A stretch of 64,000 nucleotides of DNA from Microbacterium sp. BK668 (GCF_004362195.1 NZ_SNWG01000001.1:2976001-3040000), one strand, 5' to 3'. Positions 43,769 through 53,230 are shown, counted from the stretch's first letter. A program made the numbers and translations. The notes: generated by a model from the sequence alone, not told the origin.

Positions 43769-45901
43769 TCAGGCTGCCGAGGCGAGGGAGCGCAGCCCCT
43801 CGACGACGCCGGCCGCGAGCTCGCGCGCGGCGAGGCGGGTCTCGGGGCGGAGGTCGCGGAACGCGATGGCGCTGCCGGCCGCGATGAGCGGGTCGTACGG
43901 CATGCGGACGACGGCGCGCACGCGCGACTTGAAGTGGGTCTCCAGCTCCTCGGGCCGCACGAGCGGCGCACCGGGGCGGGCGTTGTTGAGCACGACGACC
44001 GCGCCGCGGACCTGCTCCGAGTAGCCGTTCGTCTCGAGCCACGTGAGGGTCTCCGACGCCAGACGCGCTTCGTCGACGCTCAGCCCCGACACCACGACCA
44101 GCTGGTCGGCGAGGTCGAGCGTGGCCTGCATGACCGAGTGCACGATGCCGGTGCCGGTGTCGGTCAGCACGATCGAGTAGTAGTGCGCGGCGATCGAGGC
44201 GACGTCGTGGTAGTCCCGGTCGCTGAACGCCTCCGACACGCGCGGGTCGGCATCGGACGCGAGCACGTCCAGGCGGGTGTCGTCACGTGCGACGATCGAC
44301 GAGATGCCCGCATAGCCCGAGATCTCGCCCCGCGCCCGCGCGAGGTCGCGGACCGTCTTGCCGTTCTGACGCGAGATCCGGTCGGCGAGCGTGCCGCGGT
44401 CGGGGTTCGCGTCGATTGCGATGATCCGGTCGTCGCGCGCGTCGGCGAGTGCCATGCCGAGGAGCGTCGTGATCGTCGTCTTGCCGACCCCGCCCTTTCG
44501 CGAGAGCACGGGCACGAAGCGCGCGCCCTGCCCCAGCGGCGCGGAGATCCGGCGGTCGAGCTCTTTGCGCGCGCGGGCCCGCTTGCCGTCGCCCAGGTTC
44601 ACCCGCCGACCCGTGATCGAGTAGACGAAGTGCTGCCACGCGCCTTCCGGCTCGGGCTTGACCACCTGGTGTGGGTCGAGCAGGCGGTCGGCGGTGAGCA
44701 GGTCGGCCGACTCACGGCCGGGCTCGAACTCGCCGAGGCGCTTGGAGGTGAGCGTCGCCACCTCGGGACGCGCGTGAACGCGCTCCATCGCGTGCGCCCG
44801 CTCGAGCGACTCGGCGTTCGCGGCGCGCCGCGTCGTCGGGTTGGAGCCCGTCGTGGTCGGCACCGATGCGGAAGGGCCGCCGGATGCCGCGGCCCCGCCC
44901 GCCTCCGCGGCTGCGGGCACACCCGTCACAGCCTCGCCTGAGGCCGCGGGCTCCGCGGCTGCCCGGCTCTCACTTCCCGGGTTGTCGTGTTCCATCACGA
45001 TCTCGGCCTCCACGGTCGATTCGGTGCCAGTCCCAGTGCCAGTCGCAGTGCCAGTCCCAGGAGCGGTGCCAGTGCCGGGCTCGCCCCACCCGTCGTCTCC
45101 GGCGAGGCGGGACGTGCCGTCGATGTCGTCCGCGTCGACACCCTCCACGAGGACAGGACCGTCGAGGACCTCGTCGAGGACGTCGTCGGGGACCTCATCC
45201 TGACCTGCGCTCGAATCGCCCACCACTCCCCCGACGGCAGCGCCCTCGGGGTCGTCGTGCTCGAGCTCGGCGACGATCTCGGCTTCCTCCACGCCCACCG
45301 TATCCGGGTTTCCGGGCTGGGCATCGGCTCCCGCCGCCAACTCGGCCGGCTCGGGCTCGGCATCCTCGAACTCGAGAGCGTGCGGATCGGAGCTGCCCGA
45401 CCCGCCGGAACGCTCCGACGCGTCCTCCTCGTCCTCGTCATCCTCGACATCCTCGTCGGCCTCGTCAGCCTCGTAATCCTCGAGCTCGGCTTCGATGACG
45501 TCCTCGTCCTCGACCGGCTCGGGGATGTGGTGCGCCTCGACGGGCTCGCCGGCGTCCCAGGCGTCGGACGGCGCCAGCTCGTGCGCCTGCTCGTGCGCCG
45601 GCTGGCCCGCCGGCTCGCGGGCCGCTTCCCCGAGCCACTCGGCCTCGTAGGCCGGGCGCTCCAGGCGCGGCGTGAAGTCAGGGAAGTCACCGGCCTCCGC
45701 CGACTCGACGGAGACCTCATCTCCCACGACGTCGTCGTCGCCCAGCTCCTCGTCGTCGGATCCCGACGGCAGCACGACGCTCACTTGCGCGGTGCCGCCA
45801 CCGAGGATGCCGATGGCGGTCGTGTCGATGCCACCGGTCTCGGCGAGCACACCGTTCTGAGGCTCTTCGTCGGGGTGCTGGTCGTTGCGATCGGGCGTCA
45901 C
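43769..45901 (-). CDS. EspI-like MinD/ParA-family ATPase with a 460-residue acidic N-terminus
   Basis: A 710-residue protein. Residues 1-460 are acidic and low in complexity (Glu, Asp, Ala, Pro, Val), with a GTGT/PGTG repeat near 270-300. A linker including [16 protein letters not shown] precedes the ATPase domain (about 461-710), which has a deviant Walker [27 protein letters not shown] and [10 protein letters not shown]. This ATPase resembles ESX/type VII associated proteins such as EspI (Rv3876) more than chromosome ParA. No ESX genes lie in this window. GTG at 45901 has GGAGA upstream. It is translated together with def. Its role is unknown; a P-loop protein at the cell pole is one idea. 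Confidence 0.8.
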   Translation of the reverse strand: MTPDRNDQHPDEEPQNGVLAETGGIDTTAIGILGGGTAQVSVVLPSGSDDEELGDDDVVGDEVSVESAEAGDFPDFTPRLERPAYEAEWLGEAAREPAGQPAHEQAHELAPSDAWDAGEPVEAHHIPEPVEDEDVIEAELEDYEADEADEDVEDDEDEEDASERSGGSGSSDPHALEFEDAEPEPAELAAGADAQPGNPDTVGVEEAEIVAELEHDDPEGAAVGGVVGDSSAGQDEVPDDVLDEVLDGPVLVEGVDADDIDGTSRLAGDDGWGEPGTGTAPGTGTATGTGTGTESTVEAEIVMEHDNPGSESRAAAEPAASGEAVTGVPAAAEAGGAAASGGPSASVPTTTGSNPTTRRAANAESLERAHAMERVHARPEVATLTSKRLGEFEPGRESADLLTADRLLDPHQVVKPEPEGAWQHFVYSITGRRVNLGDGKRARARKELDRRISAPLGQGARFVPVLSRKGGVGKTTITTLLGMALADARDDRIIAIDANPDRGTLADRISRQNGKTVRDLARARGEISGYAGISSIVARDDTRLDVLASDADPRVSEAFSDRDYHDVASIAAHYYSIVLTDTGTGIVHSVMQATLDLADQLVVVSGLSVDEARLASETLTWLETNGYSEQVRGAVVVLNNARPGAPLVRPEELETHFKSRVRAVVRMPYDPLIAAGSAIAFRDLRPETRLAARELAAGVVEGLRSLASAA
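45023..45078. repeat. Short tandem repeat encoding GTGT-type residues
   Basis: Repeated 12-base units of GTGCCAGTCCCA type within the disordered part of the EspI-like gene, encoding Gly-Thr-Gly-Thr and Pro/Ala variants. Confidence 0.7.
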
Positions 45902-45949
45902 TGCGTGGTCTCCAGGGGAAGGCGGGCGTTCGGGTGCCCGCCCTCCAGG

Positions 45950-48900
45950 CTACTGGGCCGGGCGGATGACGACCAAAAGGTCCCCCGCCTCCACCTGCTG
46001 TGTACCCGAGATGGCCACCCGTTCAATCACTCCGTCGACAGGAGCCGTGATCGCGGCCTCCATCTTCATCGCCTCGATCGACGCCACGGGCTGGCCCGCC
46101 CGCACGGTGTCGCCCGCGTCGGCCTTGATCGTCACGACACCGGAGAACGGCGCCGCGACCTGACCGGGCCGGGAGGTGTCGGCCTTCTCCGCCTGCCGTG
46201 TCTCGACCTTGATGCTGCGGTCGCGCACGTAGACGGGCCGAAGCTGGCCGTTCAGCGTCGTCATGACCGTGCGGATGCCCTTCGCATCGGCTTCGCCGAT
46301 GGCCTCGAGACCGACGTACAACTGCACGCCGGGGTCGATCTCGGCGACGTGCTCCTCCCCGGGCTTCAGTCCGTAGAGGTAGTCCGGCGTGCCGAGCGTC
46401 GAGAGGTCGCCGTACGTCTCGCGGGCCTTCTCGAACTCCTTCGCCGGTCCCGGGAACAGCAGGCGGTTCAGGGTGCGGCGCCGGCTCAGCGCGTCGCCGG
46501 CCAGACCCTCGCGCTCCGCCTCGGTGAGCGGCGGAATCTCGATCGACACCTCCCGGCCGGCCAGCACCTTCGAGCGGAAGGGCTCGGGCCATCCGCCCGG
46601 CAGGTCGCCCAATTCGCCGGCCATGAAGCCGACCACGGAGTCGGGGATGTCGTAGTTCTGGGGGTTCTCGGCGAAATCGGCGGGATCCGCCTTGGCCGCC
46701 ACGAGCGCGAGCGCGAGGTCGCCCACGACCTTCGACGACGGCGTCACCTTCGGGATGCGTCCGAGGATGCGGTCGGCCGCCGCGTACATGTCCTCGATGA
46801 GCTCGAAGTCGTCGGCCATCCCGAGCGCGATCGCCTGCTGCCGGAGGTTCGAGAGCTGACCGCCGGGGATCTCGTGGTGGTAGACGCGCCCGGTCGGTCC
46901 GGGAAGCCCCGACTCGAACGGCGCGTACAGGTGGCGCACGGCTTCCCAGTACGGCTCGAGATCGCTCACCGCGCCGAGATCGATCCCCGTGTCCCGCTCC
47001 GTGTGGGCGAGAGCCGCCACGAGCGCCGAGAGCGAGGGCTGGCTCGTCGTTCCCGACAGCGGGGCGGCCGCGGCATCCACGGCGTCCACACCGGCCGCGC
47101 TCGCTGCCAGGAGTGTCGCGAGCTGTCCCCCGGCGGTGTCGTGCGTGTGCAGGTGCACGGGCACATCGAAGCGCTCGCGCAGCGCCGAGACCAGCTTCGC
47201 GGCGGCGGCCGGTCGCAGCAGTCCGGCCATGTCCTTGATCGCCAGGATGTGTGCTCCCGACTCGACGATCTGGTCCGCCAGACGCAGGTAGTAGTCGAGC
47301 GTGTAGAGCTTCTCGGCGGGGTCGAGCAAGTCGGCGGTGTAGCAGACGGCGACCTCCGCGACGGCTGTGCCCGTCTCAAGCACAGCGGAGATCGCCGGGC
47401 GCATCTGATCGACGTCGTTGAGGGCGTCGAAGATGCGGAAGATGTCGACGCCGGTGGATGCCGCCTCGCGGACGAATGCATCGGTCACCTCGACGGGCCG
47501 AGGCGTGTAGCCGACGGTGTTGCGGCCGCGCAGGAGCATCTGGATGGGGATGTTCGGGATCGCCTCCCGCACGGCTGCGAGCCGCTCCCACGGATCTTCG
47601 GCGAGGAACCGCAGAGCGACGTCGTACGTCGCACCACCCCACGCCTCGACCGACAGCAGCCCGGGAGTCATGCGGGCCACATGCGGGCCGACGCGCACGA
47701 GGTCGCGTGTGCGCACGCGCGTCGCCAGAAGCGACTGGTGCGCGTCGCGATAGGTCGTCTCGGTGACCGCGAGCGGCACCTGCTCCCGCAGCGCACGCGC
47801 GAAGCCCTCGGGACCCAGCCGGCGCAGACGGTCGAGGTTGCCGGCCGGCGGAGGCGTCGACAGGTCGATGACCGGGAGCTTGCTTCCCGGCGACACCGCG
47901 AGCGGCTTGTCGCCGTGGGGACGGTTCACGGTCACGTCGGCGAGCCAGTTGATGAGCTTGGTCGCGCGGTCGCGCGACGGGTGGCTCGTGACGAGGGTGG
48001 GGCGCTCCTCGATGAAGGCGGTGCTCAGGTCGCCGATCACGAACGAGGGATCGTCGAGCACGGCCCGCAGGAACGGGATGTTCGTCGCGACGCCGCGGAT
48101 GCGGAACTCGGCGAGGGCCCGCTTGGCTCGGGCGACCGCCGCGGGGAAGTCGCGACCGCGGCACGTGAGCTTGGCCAGCATCGAGTCGAAGTGGGGGCTG
48201 ATCTGCGACCCCGCCGCTGTCGTGCCGCCGTCGAGACGGATGCCCGCACCGCCGGGCGAGCGGTACGTCGTGATGCGTCCGGTGTCGGGGCGGAATCCCT
48301 GCGCCGGGTCCTCCGTCGTGATGCGGCACTGGAGGGCGGCACCGCGGAGCACGATGTTCTCCTGCGCCAGACCGAGGTCGCTCAGGGTCGCGCCGGCGGC
48401 GATGAGCATCTGGGACTGGACGAGGTCGACGTCGGTGACCTCTTCCGTGACGGTGTGCTCCACCTGGATGCGCGGGTTCATCTCGATGAAGACGTGCTGT
48501 CCGGCGCGCTCCCCCGCCGTGTCGACGAGGAATTCGACGGTGCCCGCGTTGACGTAGCCGATCGACTGGGCGAAGGCGACGGCGTCCCGGTGGATGCGGC
48601 GGCGCAGCTCGTCGTCGAGGTTCGGCGCGGGGGCGATCTCGATGACCTTCTGGTGCCGGCGCTGCACCGAGCAGTCGCGCTCGAACAGGTGGACGGTGTG
48701 GCCGGTTGCATCGGCGAGGATCTGCACCTCGATGTGGCGGGGGCGGACGACGGCCTGCTCGAGGAAGACGCGGGGGTCGCCGAAGGCGGCGCCCGCCTCG
48801 CGCATCGCCTCGGCGATGGCCGGCGGCAGCTCGGCGGGCGTCTCGACGCGGCGCATGCCGCGGCCGCCTCCGCCGGCGACGGCCTTGACGAAGATCGGGA

Positions 48901-49357
48901 AGCCGATGTCAGCGGCCTGTGCGACGAGCTCGTCGACGTCCTCGGACGCTTCGGTGGACTTCAGCACGGGCACGCCGGCGGCGATCGCATGCTGCTTCGC
49001 CGTCACCTTGTTGCCCGCCATCTCGAGCGCCTTCGACGGCGGCCCGATGAACGTGATGCCGTGCTCGGCGGCCCGGGCGGCGAGCTCCGGGTTCTCCGAG
49101 AGGAACCCGTATCCCGGGTAGATGGCGTCGGCACCCGATGCCAGCGCCACCCGGATGATCTCGTCGACGTCGAGATATGCCCGGACGGGATGCCCCTGCT
49201 CGCCGATGACGTACGACTCGTCGGCCTTCTGCCTGTGCAGGGACCCGCGGTCTTCGAAGGGGAACACGGCGACCGTGCGCGCCCCCAGTTCGAACGCCGC
49301 GCGGAATGCGCGGATGGCGATCTCACCACGATTGGCGACCAGGATCTTCCGGAACAT
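45950..49357 (-). CDS. pyc: Pyruvate carboxylase
   Basis: Anaplerotic enzyme making oxaloacetate from pyruvate, bicarbonate and ATP. The 1135-residue chain has a biotin carboxylase domain (MFRKILVANRGEIAIRAF, GGGGRGMRRV, the FIEMNPRIQVEHTVTEE region at about residues 290-306), a carboxyltransferase barrel (about 530-800), the allosteric linker, and the biotinyl domain with Lys1098 in EAMKMEA. ATG at 49357 is preferred over GTG at 49363 because GAGG is 5 bases before it. The length is standard for single-chain Pyc. A 7-bp palindrome lies in the 74-base gap shared with parA. Confidence 0.97.
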   Translation of the reverse strand: MFRKILVANRGEIAIRAFRAAFELGARTVAVFPFEDRGSLHRQKADESYVIGEQGHPVRAYLDVDEIIRVALASGADAIYPGYGFLSENPELAARAAEHGITFIGPPSKALEMAGNKVTAKQHAIAAGVPVLKSTEASEDVDELVAQAADIGFPIFVKAVAGGGGRGMRRVETPAELPPAIAEAMREAGAAFGDPRVFLEQAVVRPRHIEVQILADATGHTVHLFERDCSVQRRHQKVIEIAPAPNLDDELRRRIHRDAVAFAQSIGYVNAGTVEFLVDTAGERAGQHVFIEMNPRIQVEHTVTEEVTDVDLVQSQMLIAAGATLSDLGLAQENIVLRGAALQCRITTEDPAQGFRPDTGRITTYRSPGGAGIRLDGGTTAAGSQISPHFDSMLAKLTCRGRDFPAAVARAKRALAEFRIRGVATNIPFLRAVLDDPSFVIGDLSTAFIEERPTLVTSHPSRDRATKLINWLADVTVNRPHGDKPLAVSPGSKLPVIDLSTPPPAGNLDRLRRLGPEGFARALREQVPLAVTETTYRDAHQSLLATRVRTRDLVRVGPHVARMTPGLLSVEAWGGATYDVALRFLAEDPWERLAAVREAIPNIPIQMLLRGRNTVGYTPRPVEVTDAFVREAASTGVDIFRIFDALNDVDQMRPAISAVLETGTAVAEVAVCYTADLLDPAEKLYTLDYYLRLADQIVESGAHILAIKDMAGLLRPAAAAKLVSALRERFDVPVHLHTHDTAGGQLATLLAASAAGVDAVDAAAAPLSGTTSQPSLSALVAALAHTERDTGIDLGAVSDLEPYWEAVRHLYAPFESGLPGPTGRVYHHEIPGGQLSNLRQQAIALGMADDFELIEDMYAAADRILGRIPKVTPSSKVVGDLALALVAAKADPADFAENPQNYDIPDSVVGFMAGELGDLPGGWPEPFRSKVLAGREVSIEIPPLTEAEREGLAGDALSRRRTLNRLLFPGPAKEFEKARETYGDLSTLGTPDYLYGLKPGEEHVAEIDPGVQLYVGLEAIGEADAKGIRTVMTTLNGQLRPVYVRDRSIKVETRQAEKADTSRPGQVAAPFSGVVTIKADAGDTVRAGQPVASIEAMKMEAAITAPVDGVIERVAISGTQQVEAGDLLVVIRPAQ

Positions 49358-49387
49358 CGGCACCTCGTTCGGACGTCCACATGCGGG

Positions 49388-49423
49388 GGCTGAGTGTGCT
49401 CTCAGCCTAGGGGACGGTAACGT
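49388..49423. promoter_or_regulatory. Palindrome and parA -10 box in the pyc/parA divergent gap
   Basis: A perfect inverted repeat GGCTGAG-N6-CTCAGCC (49388-49407) is followed by TAACGT (49418-49423), which ends 8 bases before the parA GTG. The palindrome could be an operator for either gene or a small hairpin. Confidence 0.45.
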
Positions 49424-49431
49424 AGACCCTT

Positions 49432-50241
49432 GTGCACGTACTCTCGGTGAGCTCGCTCAAGGGCGGGGTCGGAAAGACGACCGTGACTCTGGGGCTCGCA
49501 TCGGCCGCGTTCGCTCGCGGAGTCCGCACGCTCGTCGTCGACCTCGACCCTCAGTCCGACGTGTCGACGGGCATGGACATCCAGGTGGCCGGTCGCCTGA
49601 ACGTCGCCGATGTGCTGGCCAATCCGAAGGAGAAGGTCGTCCGGCAGGCGATCACCTCCAGCGGCTGGGCGAAGGTGCACCCGGGCACGATCGACGTCAT
49701 GATCGGCAGTCCCTCGGCCATCAACTTCGACGGCCCGCACCCGAGCGTCCGCGACGTCTGGAAGCTCGAGGAGGCGCTGGCGACGATCGAGGCCGACTAC
49801 GACCTCGTGCTCATCGACTGCGCTCCCTCCCTCAACGCGCTGACGCGCACCGCCTGGGCCGCGAGCGACCGCGTCATCGTGGTCACCGAGCCGGGGCTCT
49901 TCTCCGTCGCCGCCGCCGACCGGGCGCTGCGCGCCATCGAAGAGATCCGCCGCGGACTCTCTCCGCGCCTCCAGCCCCTCGGCATCGTCGTAAATCGCGT
50001 CCGTCCGCAGTCGATCGAGCACCAGTTCCGCATCAAGGAGCTGCGCGACATGTTCGGGCCGCTCGTGCTCTCGCCGCAGCTTCCCGAGCGCACGTCGCTT
50101 CAGCAGGCGCAGGGCGCCGCCAAGCCGCTGCACATCTGGCCCGGCGACTCCGCTCAGGAGCTCGCCGCCGACTTCGACGCGCTCCTGGACCGCGTCATGC
50201 GGACCGGCCGTATCCCCGTCCCCGGCGAAGCCCGCGCCTAG
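49432..50241 (+). CDS. ParA family ATPase
   Basis: A 269-residue ATPase of the ParA/Soj group. It has a deviant Walker A ([19 protein letters not shown]), switch I VVDLDPQSDVSTGMDI, Walker B YDLVLIDCAPSLNALTR, and a C-terminal NRVRPQSIEHQF region. There is no N-terminal DNA-binding domain and no parB nearby, so it is not obviously a chromosome partition pair. Its place next to the odhI-ftsR-MerR block is seen in Microbacteriaceae to my recollection and suggests a link to cell cycle regulation. The start is near-leaderless, with TAACGT 8 bases before the GTG. Confidence 0.88.
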   Translation: MHVLSVSSLKGGVGKTTVTLGLASAAFARGVRTLVVDLDPQSDVSTGMDIQVAGRLNVADVLANPKEKVVRQAITSSGWAKVHPGTIDVMIGSPSAINFDGPHPSVRDVWKLEEALATIEADYDLVLIDCAPSLNALTRTAWAASDRVIVVTEPGLFSVAAADRALRAIEEIRRGLSPRLQPLGIVVNRVRPQSIEHQFRIKELRDMFGPLVLSPQLPERTSLQQAQGAAKPLHIWPGDSAQELAADFDALLDRVMRTGRIPVPGEARA

Positions 50242-50319
50242 GGCGTTCGGCAGGGAGCGGCCAGCGGCGAAGGCTCCGGCGAAGGGCCCCGCGGGAAGGG
50301 ACTGGCCGGAAAGCGCGGG

Positions 50320-50856
50320 TCAGGCGCTGCGCGCCGCGCGACGCGCCGCCAATTCGTCCATCGCGTCGGGCGCCTGCGGCTCGAACTCCACGAGCGTCGA
50401 CTCCACTTCGCGCAGGACGTTGCCGACCGCGATCCCGAACACGCCCTGGCCGCGGCTGATGAGGTCGATGACCTCGTCGTTCGACGTGCACAGGTAGACC
50501 GAGGCGCCGTCGCTCATGAGCGTCGTGCCGGTGAGGTCACGGATGCCGGCGGCGCGCAGCTGATCGACCGCCGTGCGGATCTGCTGGAGCGAGATGCCGG
50601 TGTCGAGGAGACGCTTGACCAGCTTGAGGACGAGAATGTCGCGGAAGCCGTACAGGCGCTGCGACCCCGAGCCGCTCGCACCGCGAACGGTCGGCTCGAC
50701 GAGCTCCGTGCGGGCCCAGTAGTCCAGCTGTCGGTAGGTGATGCCCGCGGCGCGGGCGGCGACCGCACCGCGGTATCCGACCTCGTCGTCCATCGCCGGA
50801 AGACCGTCCGTGAACAGGAGGTCGCTGGCGAACTGCGGCTCGTCGGCAGCTGTCAT
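50320..50856 (-). CDS. MerR family regulator (Rv1830/cg1633-like)
   Basis: A 178-residue regulator with an N-terminal winged helix (about 27-100: GYRGAVAARAAGITYRQLDYWAR region, then QRLYGFRDILVLKLVKRLLD) and a C-terminal domain with VYLCTSNDEVIDLISRGQGVFG. It resembles Rv1830/McdR and corynebacterial cg1633, which sit a few genes after garA/odhI. The bifunctional-nuclease gene found between them in mycobacteria (Rv1829) is missing here. The ATG has GGGAGGGGG upstream and a TAGCGT promoter. It is convergent with parA. Targets are unknown. Confidence 0.88.
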   Translation of the reverse strand: MTAADEPQFASDLLFTDGLPAMDDEVGYRGAVAARAAGITYRQLDYWARTELVEPTVRGASGSGSQRLYGFRDILVLKLVKRLLDTGISLQQIRTAVDQLRAAGIRDLTGTTLMSDGASVYLCTSNDEVIDLISRGQGVFGIAVGNVLREVESTLVEFEPQAPDAMDELAARRAARSA

Positions 50857-50886
50857 GCTGAGCCCCCTCCCGGACCGTGTCCTTCA

Positions 50887-50892
50887 ACGCTA
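50887..50892 (-). promoter_or_regulatory. -10 box (TAGCGT) for the second MerR gene
   Basis: TAGCGT gives a leader of about 24 bases with a strong ribosome site. Confidence 0.5.
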
Positions 50893-50973
50893 GATGAGGT
50901 GTGCGCCCCGGGCAACGACATCCGCTCCCTCGGCCTCGGCGTGTCGCGGAGATCGGCGCTGTGGACGAATCGA

Positions 50974-51666
50974 TCAGGACAGAAGGCGGTCCAGCGCGCT
51001 GCGGACGAAGATGGCGCGAAGCTCCTCGAGGCGCTTGGCGAGCTCGGGCGCGAGCTCGCTCGCACGGGCGCGGCTCGAGGCATCCGTCCGCCGCAGCAGA
51101 GCCGCGAGAGCCGATTCCACGAGCGCCACATCGCGCTCCGCGCTCTGCCGCAGCGTCCGCACGTGGCGAGGCTCGATGCCGTGCCGGTCGAGCGCGACGA
51201 GGGCCCGCAGGATCGCCACCTGCTGCTCGGTGTACGCGTCGGACCCGGCCAGGACCCCGGTGCCGATCGCGTCGTTCAGCAGCTGCGGCGCGGCGCCGGT
51301 CGCCGAGAGCAGCTCGTCGCGCCGATAGCGGCGAGGAGCGGGGACGATCGAGGGCGGCGGCGCCGCCACCGGCGTGGCGGGGTCGCGGCCGGCGTCGACA
51401 TCTTCGAGGTACTCGCGGATCACGACGAGCGGCAGGTAGTGGTCGCGCTGCAGCGTGAGCGCGAGGCGCAGCCGTTCGAGGTCGGACTGCGAGAACTTGC
51501 GGTAGCCCGACTCGGTGCGCACGGGCGTCACGATGCCCTGCACCTCGAGGAAGCGCAGCTTGCTCGAGGTGAGGGTGGGGAACTCGGGGGCAAGCCGTGC
51601 GAGGACCTGTCCGATGCTCAGAAGGCCCGCGGACGATGAGCGTTCGCGGGCAGCAGACGACGACAT
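50974..51666 (-). CDS. ftsR: MerR family cell division regulator FtsR homologue
   Basis: A 230-residue regulator. The N-terminal winged helix starts LLSIGQVLARLAPEFPTLTSSKLRFLEVQG and continues GYRKFSQSDLERLRLALTLQ; the C-terminal half is helical and has no cysteine metal site. It is the homologue by position and sequence type of Rv1828 and of corynebacterial FtsR, which activates ftsZ. The ATG overlaps the odhI stop by one base (TGATG), so the two are coupled. An in-frame TTG one codon earlier (51669) is also possible. ftsZ lies 32 kb away with palindromes in its promoter. Confidence 0.85.
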   Translation of the reverse strand: MSSSAARERSSSAGLLSIGQVLARLAPEFPTLTSSKLRFLEVQGIVTPVRTESGYRKFSQSDLERLRLALTLQRDHYLPLVVIREYLEDVDAGRDPATPVAAPPPSIVPAPRRYRRDELLSATGAAPQLLNDAIGTGVLAGSDAYTEQQVAILRALVALDRHGIEPRHVRTLRQSAERDVALVESALAALLRRTDASSRARASELAPELAKRLEELRAIFVRSALDRLLS

Positions 51667-52166
51667 CAACCGTCCGCGGCCTGCGGGAGGTCGGCGGGCG
51701 AGACGAAGAAGTTGAGGCGGAACTTGCCGATGCGCACCTCGGCGCCGTTGGACAGACGCGCGCGGTCGACCCGCTCGCCGTTGACGTAGGTGCCGTTGAG
51801 CGAGCGCTGATCGACGATCTCGAAGGACGAGGCATCCCGCGTGATCTCCGCGTGACGCCGCGAGACGGTGACGTCGTCGAAGAAGATGTCAGCCTCGGGA
51901 TGGCGGCCCACCGTCGTCACGTCGGTGTCGAGCAGGTAGCGGGCGCCGGCGGTCGGACCGGAGCGGACGATGAGGATCGCGACCCGCGACGGGAGCGCGT
52001 CGATCGCATCGAGCTCGGCTGTCGAGAGATCGGCGCCGAACGGGATGAACGAGAGATCCGAGTCGTGCCCGAACGTCTGCGTCGTGTCGGAGGCGCGCTC
52101 GCTGCCGCGTCTGTCGTCCGATTCCGCAGCGCGGCGGATCTCGTCGGGTCGGCGATTGTCGTCCAC
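51666..52166 (-). CDS. odhI: FHA-domain metabolic regulator OdhI/GarA
   Basis: In its unphosphorylated state this protein inhibits the E1 subunit of 2-oxoglutarate dehydrogenase in actinobacteria; phosphorylation by Ser/Thr kinases makes it bind itself and release the enzyme. The 166-residue protein has the phospho-acceptor stretch DTTQTF (residues 27-32, equivalent to ETTS in OdhI/GarA) and a C-terminal FHA domain with VGRHPEADIFFDDVTVSRRHAEI, here residues about 86-108, and SLNGTYVNG. GTG has GAGGAGG upstream and a TAGGCT box. It is followed by ftsR. Confidence 0.92.
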   Translation of the reverse strand: MDDNRRPDEIRRAAESDDRRGSERASDTTQTFGHDSDLSFIPFGADLSTAELDAIDALPSRVAILIVRSGPTAGARYLLDTDVTTVGRHPEADIFFDDVTVSRRHAEITRDASSFEIVDQRSLNGTYVNGERVDRARLSNGAEVRIGKFRLNFFVSPADLPQAADG

Positions 52167-52187
52167 GCTGCTCCTCCTCGTCGATTC

Positions 52188-52193
52188 AGCCTA
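52188..52193 (-). promoter_or_regulatory. -10 box (TAGGCT) for odhI-ftsR
   Basis: TAGGCT gives a leader of about 15 bases that contains GAGGAGG. Confidence 0.5.
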
Positions 52194-52348
52194 TCCGATC
52201 GGCTCCCTGCGTGAGGAGCCGTCGCGAGCCCGCTGTCGCCGCGAACCGAGGGGTGCGCATTGTTTCGGCGTGTGTCGGTTCGGATGCCGCGACGGGCGCC
52301 CTTGCCTAGCCTTGGCGGGGTAATCGAACCTACTGATCGGAGACAGCC

Positions 52349-52708
52349 GTGTCGACCCCGCACTCGCACATCCCGCCCCTCGAGGTGCGTGAGCGTGCGG
52401 CGTGCATGTGCGTCCACGGCCGGGCCTGCTCGACCTTTGCCCCGGGTCACGCCCTCCACCTGATCCAGGCGCGCCTGGCTTCGGCGACGCCGTCGGACTG
52501 GGTGGACGCCATCGTCGACGTCGTGAGTGCGGACGGCACCGTCGTGCTCCGCACGATCGCCGACGCGGCGCCCATCACCGTCTGGAGCGGATCGGGCGCC
52601 GCGCAGGAGATCTCTTCCGGCACGCCGGTGGCCTTCCACGAGCGCTACCACGTCCTGGCCGCCGGTCAGCGGCGCTTCAACGTCGCGCCGCTCGCCCACC
52701 AGCCGTAA
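52349..52708 (+). CDS. Hypothetical protein with His/Cys-containing N-terminus
   Basis: I do not recognise this 119-residue protein. The start has His5, His7 and then a CMCVHGRAC segment (three Cys and one His within nine residues), which could hold a metal or disulfide. The rest (from about 50) is a predicted beta-rich domain, IVDVVSADGTVVLRTIADAAP and later ERYHVLAAGQRRFNVAPL. GTG start with GGAGA at good spacing; 182 bases upstream separate it from odhI. Codon use fits the genome, so it is likely real. Its neighbour is a copper protein, which makes metal binding possible. Confidence 0.65.
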   Translation: MSTPHSHIPPLEVRERAACMCVHGRACSTFAPGHALHLIQARLASATPSDWVDAIVDVVSADGTVVLRTIADAAPITVWSGSGAAQEISSGTPVAFHERYHVLAAGQRRFNVAPLAHQP

Positions 52709-52731
52709 CGAGAAGAGAGAAGGCGACGGGC

Positions 52732-53133
52732 TCAGCCCATCGCCATCATGCTGTCCTTCATGGCCATGCACGCGTCCATGCACGCCTTGCAGGCCTGAGC
52801 GCACATCTTGCAGATGTCGCTGTGGTCCGCGTGCTCCATGCACTCGTCCATGCACTGCTGGCACATCGCGATGCAGGCGTCGAGCATCGCCATCATGCTC
52901 GCCTGGTTCATGCCCTGCATGCGCAGCATGGCGCGCATCATCGTGTTGCACATGTCGGCGCAGTTCATGCACGCGGGCGCGCAAGACATCATCTGCGTCG
53001 AGCACACCGTGCAGGCCTGCTCGCACGCCGAGCAGGCGTCCATACACGCCTGCATGACCGACATGTCCATCATGTCCATGCCGGGCATCGACTTCATGTC
53101 CTTGGACATCATGTCCATCATCATCGAGTCCAC
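52732..53133 (-). CDS. Four-helix bundle copper-storage-like protein, Cys/Met-rich
   Basis: A 133-residue protein with 18 cysteines and 36 methionines by my count. Cysteines follow CxxxC and CxxC spacing along predicted helices (Cys30-62, Cys87-98, Cys108-122), matching the cytosolic copper storage protein (Csp) family, which packs Cu(I) inside a four-helix bundle. The N-terminal 27 residues are a Met-rich lead with MMMDMM and MPGMDMMDM motifs that might capture copper. No signal peptide is seen, so it is probably cytosolic. GTG at 53133 has GGAGG at good spacing. It diverges from copC. Confidence 0.9.
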   Translation of the reverse strand: MDSMMMDMMSKDMKSMPGMDMMDMSVMQACMDACSACEQACTVCSTQMMSCAPACMNCADMCNTMMRAMLRMQGMNQASMMAMLDACIAMCQQCMDECMEHADHSDICKMCAQACKACMDACMAMKDSMMAMG

Positions 53134-53230
53134 CCCGCACCTCCGTCCGTTCTCCGGTCAGTCGCACGGGCCGGCGGTCCCGCGCCTGCCGTCATCGTAT
53201 TGCGACTCCTCTCGTCAGAGAAGAGGCGGA

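Noticed and set aside
44987..49393. A 1468-codon open frame on the plus strand opposite pyc
   Set aside because: It is the antisense shadow of pyc and the EspI-like gene in high-GC DNA: Arg/Val/Leu/Asp-rich, no motifs, no ribosome site, while the minus strand encodes a complete pyruvate carboxylase.
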